Positions 29,862-33,256 of a stretch of DNA of 33,256 nucleotides are shown in pieces. The translations under genes and the position numbers were made by a program. Each line of letters begins with the position of its first letter. Position 1 is the stretch's first letter. The notes under the pieces are model-generated. The model was not told where the DNA came from and did no database searches. It was given only the letters and a program-made list of their open reading frames with translations. Source of the DNA: a virus. The DNA lies in IMG/VR virus record IMGVR_UViG_3300031215_000039, positions 1 to 33,256 of that record. One strand, given 5' to 3'.

Positions 29862-30703
29862 CGCACGCCCCTTTCGTGATCGTCCACCCGAGCCTCCTCG
29901 ATCCGGTCGGACATGATCCGCTGCACCACCGTCGCGGCCAGGACAACGCCGATCAGGCCCAGGGCCAGCCAGGGAAGCCAGTCGGCCAACCCGCCAATGG
30001 CAGGGATCGCCGCGATCTGTTCGTGCGCCTGGGTCGCGGCAGTGGCGACACCGGCGGCAACGCCGCTCTGCGCCTGGACCGCCTGGGCGCGGCGCTGCGT
30101 CTCGGCCGCGCGGATCGTCCGGCTTTCCGCCAGGTTCGAGCGCGGCCAGCTCTGCCAAGCCTCGGCCGCACCGCGAAGGATCGCATCCGCCAGGCGTTCT
30201 TGTTCGCTGTCCTCGTCCGTAGCCCGGTTGCCGACCGGCGAGCTGCCGAAGAAGGGCTCGATCAGGATCGCCGGAGCCCGGCCGGAGTGCAGAGAACCGC
30301 CGCCGCGATCCGTCGAGGCGCGCGTCTTGATCCCACGATCCCGCAGGCCCAGCGCCACCACCATCTCGCGCTGGACGCTTTCCGCCAGGCGAAGGGACAA
30401 CGCGGTGCCGCTGGATAGGGTTTCAGTCCCGGTCGCATCTGGCGAGCTGGCCCCGTTGAAGTGCAGCTCCACGCTCGCGTCCGCGCGCCAGGCGTCCACC
30501 TCGGAATAGACGCGCTCGATCTCGCGCGTGTAGCCGCCGCCAGGCGTGCGGAAGAAGGTGCGAACCTGGATGCCATAATCCCCGGCCAGGCGCTCGATGC
30601 GCCGCGCGAGCCGCCCGTTCCAGACGAACTCGCTTTCCCCGGTGTCCTGGCGAACCGCGCCCTGGCTGGCGCTGTTGTGCCCTACTACGATTGCAAGTTT
30701 CAT
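29858..30703 (-). CDS. Endolysin: N-acetylmuramoyl-L-alanine amidase with C-terminal membrane anchor
   Basis: 281 aa from the ATG at 30703 (SD AAGGAG, 7 bases). An Amidase_3-type zinc amidase: H9 in VVGHNSASQGA, Glu in SEF (~E25), H81 in ELHFN, and catalytic E149 in ILIEPFFGS. It hydrolyses the bond between muramic acid and the stem peptide. Residues ~190-235 are an Ala/Gln/Arg helix, and ~243-262 form a hydrophobic segment (LPWLALGLIGVVLAATVV), so the enzyme may be membrane-tethered until a holin collapses the membrane. It is the first enzyme of the lysis cassette and is coupled to the i-spanin. Confidence 0.88.
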   Translation of the reverse strand: MKLAIVVGHNSASQGAVRQDTGESEFVWNGRLARRIERLAGDYGIQVRTFFRTPGGGYTREIERVYSEVDAWRADASVELHFNGASSPDATGTETLSSGTALSLRLAESVQREMVVALGLRDRGIKTRASTDRGGGSLHSGRAPAILIEPFFGSSPVGNRATDEDSEQERLADAILRGAAEAWQSWPRSNLAESRTIRAAETQRRAQAVQAQSGVAAGVATAATQAHEQIAAIPAIGGLADWLPWLALGLIGVVLAATVVQRIMSDRIEEARVDDHERGVR

Positions 30704-30714
30704 ATTTCTGCTCC

Positions 30715-30798
30715 TTAAACGACAACCCCGGTTGCACCGCCCCACTTAGGCGGCTCTTGCATCCATAGCGCAAACGGAACCAAGATGATGCGGGTCAT
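30715..30798 (-). CDS. 27-aa micro-ORF upstream of endolysin
   Basis: ATG at 30798 overlaps the stop of the preceding micro-ORF (ATGA) and its TAA lies 11 bp before the endolysin start. Sequence begins TRIILVPFALWMQEPP, hydrophobic then Gly/Val. Possibly a tiny lysis peptide or leader; no family recognised. Third in a chain of three coupled micro-ORFs. Confidence 0.45.
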   Translation of the reverse strand: MTRIILVPFALWMQEPPKWGGATGVVV

Positions 30799-30884
30799 AT
30801 CTCAATGCTCATGGCAAGCTGAAAAACATCATCAAGCTGCTCATCGGCGAAGGGCTGCACCGAAGGGCGCGGCAGACGGGTCAT
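30795..30884 (-). CDS. 29-aa micro-ORF
   Basis: ATG at 30884 lies inside the preceding micro-ORF in another frame; the stop overlaps the next start. Sequence: TRLPRPSVQPFADEQLDDVFQLAMSIEI, an acidic amphipathic helix with normal codon use. Without an SD of its own, it needs coupling or frameshifting from the upstream ORF. Confidence 0.45.
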   Translation of the reverse strand: MTRLPRPSVQPFADEQLDDVFQLAMSIEI

Positions 30885-30939
30885 TGAAAAACGACCCGGA
30901 AGGCGTGGCGATCTGATTGGCGCGTAGTTTAGCTGACAT
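30841..30939 (-). CDS. 32-aa micro-ORF with strong SD
   Basis: An excellent SD (AGGAGG) five bases before the ATG at 30939. Sequence: SAKLRANQIATPSGSFFNDPSAAPF. It is the first ORF after the tail fibre/spike gene and may be a real small protein, or the 5' part of a 48-codon gene that continues in the +1 frame after a TTTTT run. Confidence 0.55.
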   Translation of the reverse strand: MSAKLRANQIATPSGSFFNDPSAAPFGAALRR

Positions 30940-30980
30940 TGAAGCCTCCTATTTTTTCCAGTACAACACTACACACCATT

Positions 30981-33256
30981 TTATGTAGAAACTATCGCGC
31001 GATCGGTGCATCTACGCCAATTAGTCCCGTCACCAAAGACAGGCACCGCGCCGCCAACATCATCTGAGCAAAAGGCATTAGCCCCCGCCGATGGCGTAAT
31101 AGATGCCAGCTCTGACACAGAGTAAGAGGGCGGGATTACTATTACAGAAAATTCAGCGCGGTTAGAATACAGTCGCAGTACGTCATCAACCCCGCCCGCC
31201 ATCCATTTCCAATACGAAGCCGCCGCGTTTGCGCCGAATACATACCAAGAGCGCGCTACGTTTCCCGCGGTATCAAAAACCGACGTCCCAGCAATGTTTC
31301 CAGAGTCTCCCGGAACCATTAAGGCCTCTAGAACAGACTCACTGTGTTCTTTACGAAATCTATGTGAGTCATATGGCGTTGCGCCTGACTCTCCTAGTTT
31401 GTCGTGAAAATAACCGGACAATGACCCAATGCGCTCGCCCGTCATTGGGCTATTAACCACGTTTCCAGTATTGCCAGCAATAGCAGCGCCGCTGTTATCC
31501 TCTATTGCGCCTTCTATTGAGTTGCGTGCGCCGGGATGGACTACGTTGACAAAGTTTCGATTGCTGCCGGTAGAAAGCGTGACTACATTTGTAGATGTAT
31601 CGTGCGCTGCAACCTCTACAAAGTTACCATCCCCAGATATTGAAACAGTGTTGTCAGCAGGCCCAAAAGACATAACTCCAAAGGCCGAATTATTACTTGC
31701 CCCGCCCGTGTAGGAGACTGCAATTCTGTCGGTATTATCTGGTGCTCCTGTCGTGTTGTAGACCATACCAGAAAGCAAGTTGCCTATACCTTCGCCAAGC
31801 AGCCAGCCAATATCAACACCATCACCGACAACGTTGCTAACCGCATTGTAGTCAGCACCGTCAATTCCCGCTGTCGTCTGCCCATACGCCAAAAGGACGT
31901 TACTGTCATTTGCTATGAGGTTTGAAAGCACGTTGAATTGCGCGTCGTCCTTCAGTTCGTGCGCGTATCCGATTCCGCTTTTAACGCCAGACGCTTGGAT
32001 GTTTGACGCAATCGAGTATCGTGTATTTTTAAAAAGCCAGCCAATAGAAATGGCGGACGACGCACTTGGCGCGAAGTAAGCATCACTCAGCCTCCCATAT
32101 TCACTGCGCGAAGACCCTTCAATGATCAAGACGCCCGTGCCACCTCCTGTCCCGTTTGATCCGTAGTCAATAACTGAAATATCGGATATATCAAAAAAGT
32201 CTCCAGAATAGCTCACCCCATGCCCGCTGCCGTGGGTTGCGTAGCCCATTTCAAGCGTTACTCCTGAGATTGTAACACCGTCTCGGTCGGCCCCCCGCAG
32301 CATGTTTCCAGTATCGTTTCGCTTTAGTTTCACTTGCTGACTGCCGCTGCCGACAAGACTACTGGAAGCATTTATTGGCAAGCTGTTAGCTAGGTATGTT
32401 CCGCGAGGAATAACTTTGTTAATCGATGTGGTCGCAGAAAACGCAGCAGTGTCGTCAGTTGAATTATCACCGACAGCGCCCCTCGCCTTGACGTTGTAGC
32501 CGCGCTCGTCAGTCACTACATTAAATTCTTGATTGCCCGCGTTCGTCCGGCCCAAATCCCCTGTGGTTGCAGAAGCCACGTATTCGCCTCCGTTGTCGCC
32601 AGTGACGTTGACAATCGTTCCTACCGGAAAAGTGCGATTGTCTGCTATAAACAACGAAAAGCTATCGTAATATACTATATCTTCCACAACAGTATTGGGC
32701 AGATAAACTCCGCCCGTAATCGCCAGAAAATCGCCGCCCTGTACCACAGGCTCAATCAGTGTAACCTCCGCGCCCGAGATCGTGTAGTGCTGCCCAAAAG
32801 TTAGCGATGCCGTATTGAGCACCACGCGGAGCCGGTCCGAGCCGGGGCTGTATGGCAGGGTATAGGTTTGCTGACCTGCTTCTGTTGTGAAAGTATTAGT
32901 GGCTTGAAACACTATGGCTTCGAGAGCGGCGGCGGCGTTGACCGCGACTGTTGCCGAAGCTTGCGCGCTTTCTATATCACTCGCAGAAGGTCCAAGAAGA
33001 AGGCTCGCTCCGGCTGCGTCAAAAACGATAGAGCGATTTGCGCGATCCGGCTGACTTTCAGAAAATAAAGCGCCGACACTTGTAGAAGTTCGCGTGATCA
33101 TTAATGCCCGGCCGAGGCGGGTATTCACGCCCTGTATCGCCTGCCAAAGACGATCCAGCTCGGTGTTGAAGGGTCCTGATTTGAACCCACCCCGAAGCTG
33201 CATGTCCGAGCTGCGTTGGAGCGGCACAATCAGATAGACGGAATAGGCGTCTGTGC
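30981..33256 (-). CDS. Tail fibre / tailspike with beta-helix domain, 5' end outside window
   Basis: The frame stays open to the right edge, so the true start is off-window; a GTG at 33227 is only internal. The visible N-terminus (VPLQRSSDMQ..., then FNTELDRLWQAIQGVNTRLGRAL) is the end of the T7 gp17-type tail-attachment domain followed by its usual helix. Residues ~115-170 hold a small beta insert (QQTYTLPYSPGSDRLRVVL, YTISGAEVTL). From ~245 (GYNVKARGAVGDNSTDDTAAF) a pectate-lyase-like right-handed beta-helix begins, with many Asn/Gly/Ser turns, ending FGDGTNWRRCTDRAIVS. It binds, and may degrade, host surface polysaccharide. The body is clearly AT-richer than the rest of the window, a sign of recent acquisition. 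Confidence 0.85.
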   Translation of the reverse strand, partial: TDAYSVYLIVPLQRSSDMQLRGGFKSGPFNTELDRLWQAIQGVNTRLGRALMITRTSTSVGALFSESQPDRANRSIVFDAAGASLLLGPSASDIESAQASATVAVNAAAALEAIVFQATNTFTTEAGQQTYTLPYSPGSDRLRVVLNTASLTFGQHYTISGAEVTLIEPVVQGGDFLAITGGVYLPNTVVEDIVYYDSFSLFIADNRTFPVGTIVNVTGDNGGEYVASATTGDLGRTNAGNQEFNVVTDERGYNVKARGAVGDNSTDDTAAFSATTSINKVIPRGTYLANSLPINASSSLVGSGSQQVKLKRNDTGNMLRGADRDGVTISGVTLEMGYATHGSGHGVSYSGDFFDISDISVIDYGSNGTGGGTGVLIIEGSSRSEYGRLSDAYFAPSASSAISIGWLFKNTRYSIASNIQASGVKSGIGYAHELKDDAQFNVLSNLIANDSNVLLAYGQTTAGIDGADYNAVSNVVGDGVDIGWLLGEGIGNLLSGMVYNTTGAPDNTDRIAVSYTGGASNNSAFGVMSFGPADNTVSISGDGNFVEVAAHDTSTNVVTLSTGSNRNFVNVVHPGARNSIEGAIEDNSGAAIAGNTGNVVNSPMTGERIGSLSGYFHDKLGESGATPYDSHRFRKEHSESVLEALMVPGDSGNIAGTSVFDTAGNVARSWYVFGANAAASYWKWMAGGVDDVLRLYSNRAEFSVIVIPPSYSVSELASITPSAGANAFCSDDVGGAVPVFGDGTNWRRCTDRAIVST

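Noticed and set aside
33203-33227. GTG (33227) or ATG (33203) as start of the tail fibre gene
   Set aside because: The frame remains open to the window edge and upstream residues still fit the attachment domain, so the real start is outside.

Overview
The window is almost entirely a tailed-phage genome (or prophage) with a T7-type, short-tailed (podovirus-like) virion. High GC (roughly 60-65 % by eye), strong C/G bias at third codon positions, and CTTGAC-type -35 boxes suggest a GC-rich, probably alphaproteobacterial (Rhodobacteraceae-like) host; the host is an inference. No integrase, repressor, DNA polymerase, primase, helicase, phage RNA polymerase or tRNA gene is visible, so lifestyle cannot be decided. 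Both window edges cut through genes: a large ejection protein on the left and the tail fibre/spike on the right. In T7-like phages these two genes are neighbours, so the missing sequence probably lies between them if the genome is circular or permuted.

Layout. (1) 1-16022, minus strand, late/structural block, in transcription order (right to left): four small ORFs, VRR-NUC nuclease, an unknown, a GNAT-like protein (T7 gp13-like position or function), a 71-aa protein, GTG-started portal, Bbp19-like and HeH-like small proteins, scaffold, [terminator + candidate promoter], major capsid protein, a small decoration-like protein, [terminator], tail tubular A, tail tubular B/nozzle, an Ala/Gly-rich ejection protein, a 1048-aa ejection protein with a lytic transglycosylase domain, and a large ejection protein with a ParB-like 'polyvalent' domain. 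(2) 16052-16725, a two-gene plus-strand cassette (DUF6948-like protein plus a Gly-Tyr-Ser hexanucleotide-repeat protein) with its own promoter and terminator: a 'moron' inside the minus-strand block. (3) 16725-22774, minus strand: an unknown pair, a replication-initiator-like protein, TerS, a Cys-motif membrane protein, an unknown, a C5-type methyltransferase-like protein, a 34-aa membrane peptide, two virion or adhesin-like proteins, a 20-codon leader and TerL. (4) 22775-22895, divergent AT-rich switch region. (5) 22896-29175, plus-strand early block: DUF3560 protein, many small ORFs, a RecE-like exonuclease with an Asp-to-His change, a Sak4/RecA-like ATPase, an HNH nuclease and two Zn-finger proteins. 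(6) 29169-33256, minus strand: tail fibre/spike (AT-richer, mosaic), a chain of three micro-ORFs, amidase endolysin with a membrane anchor, nested Rz/Rz1 spanins and a holin-like membrane protein.

Nearly all genes are packed through ATGA, GTGA or TGATG start/stop overlaps. I used this pattern to pick starts and to recover very short genes. Functionally, the early block supplies recombination (exonuclease + annealing-type ATPase) and small, possibly anti-host proteins. The minus-strand blocks make, package, eject and release the virion.
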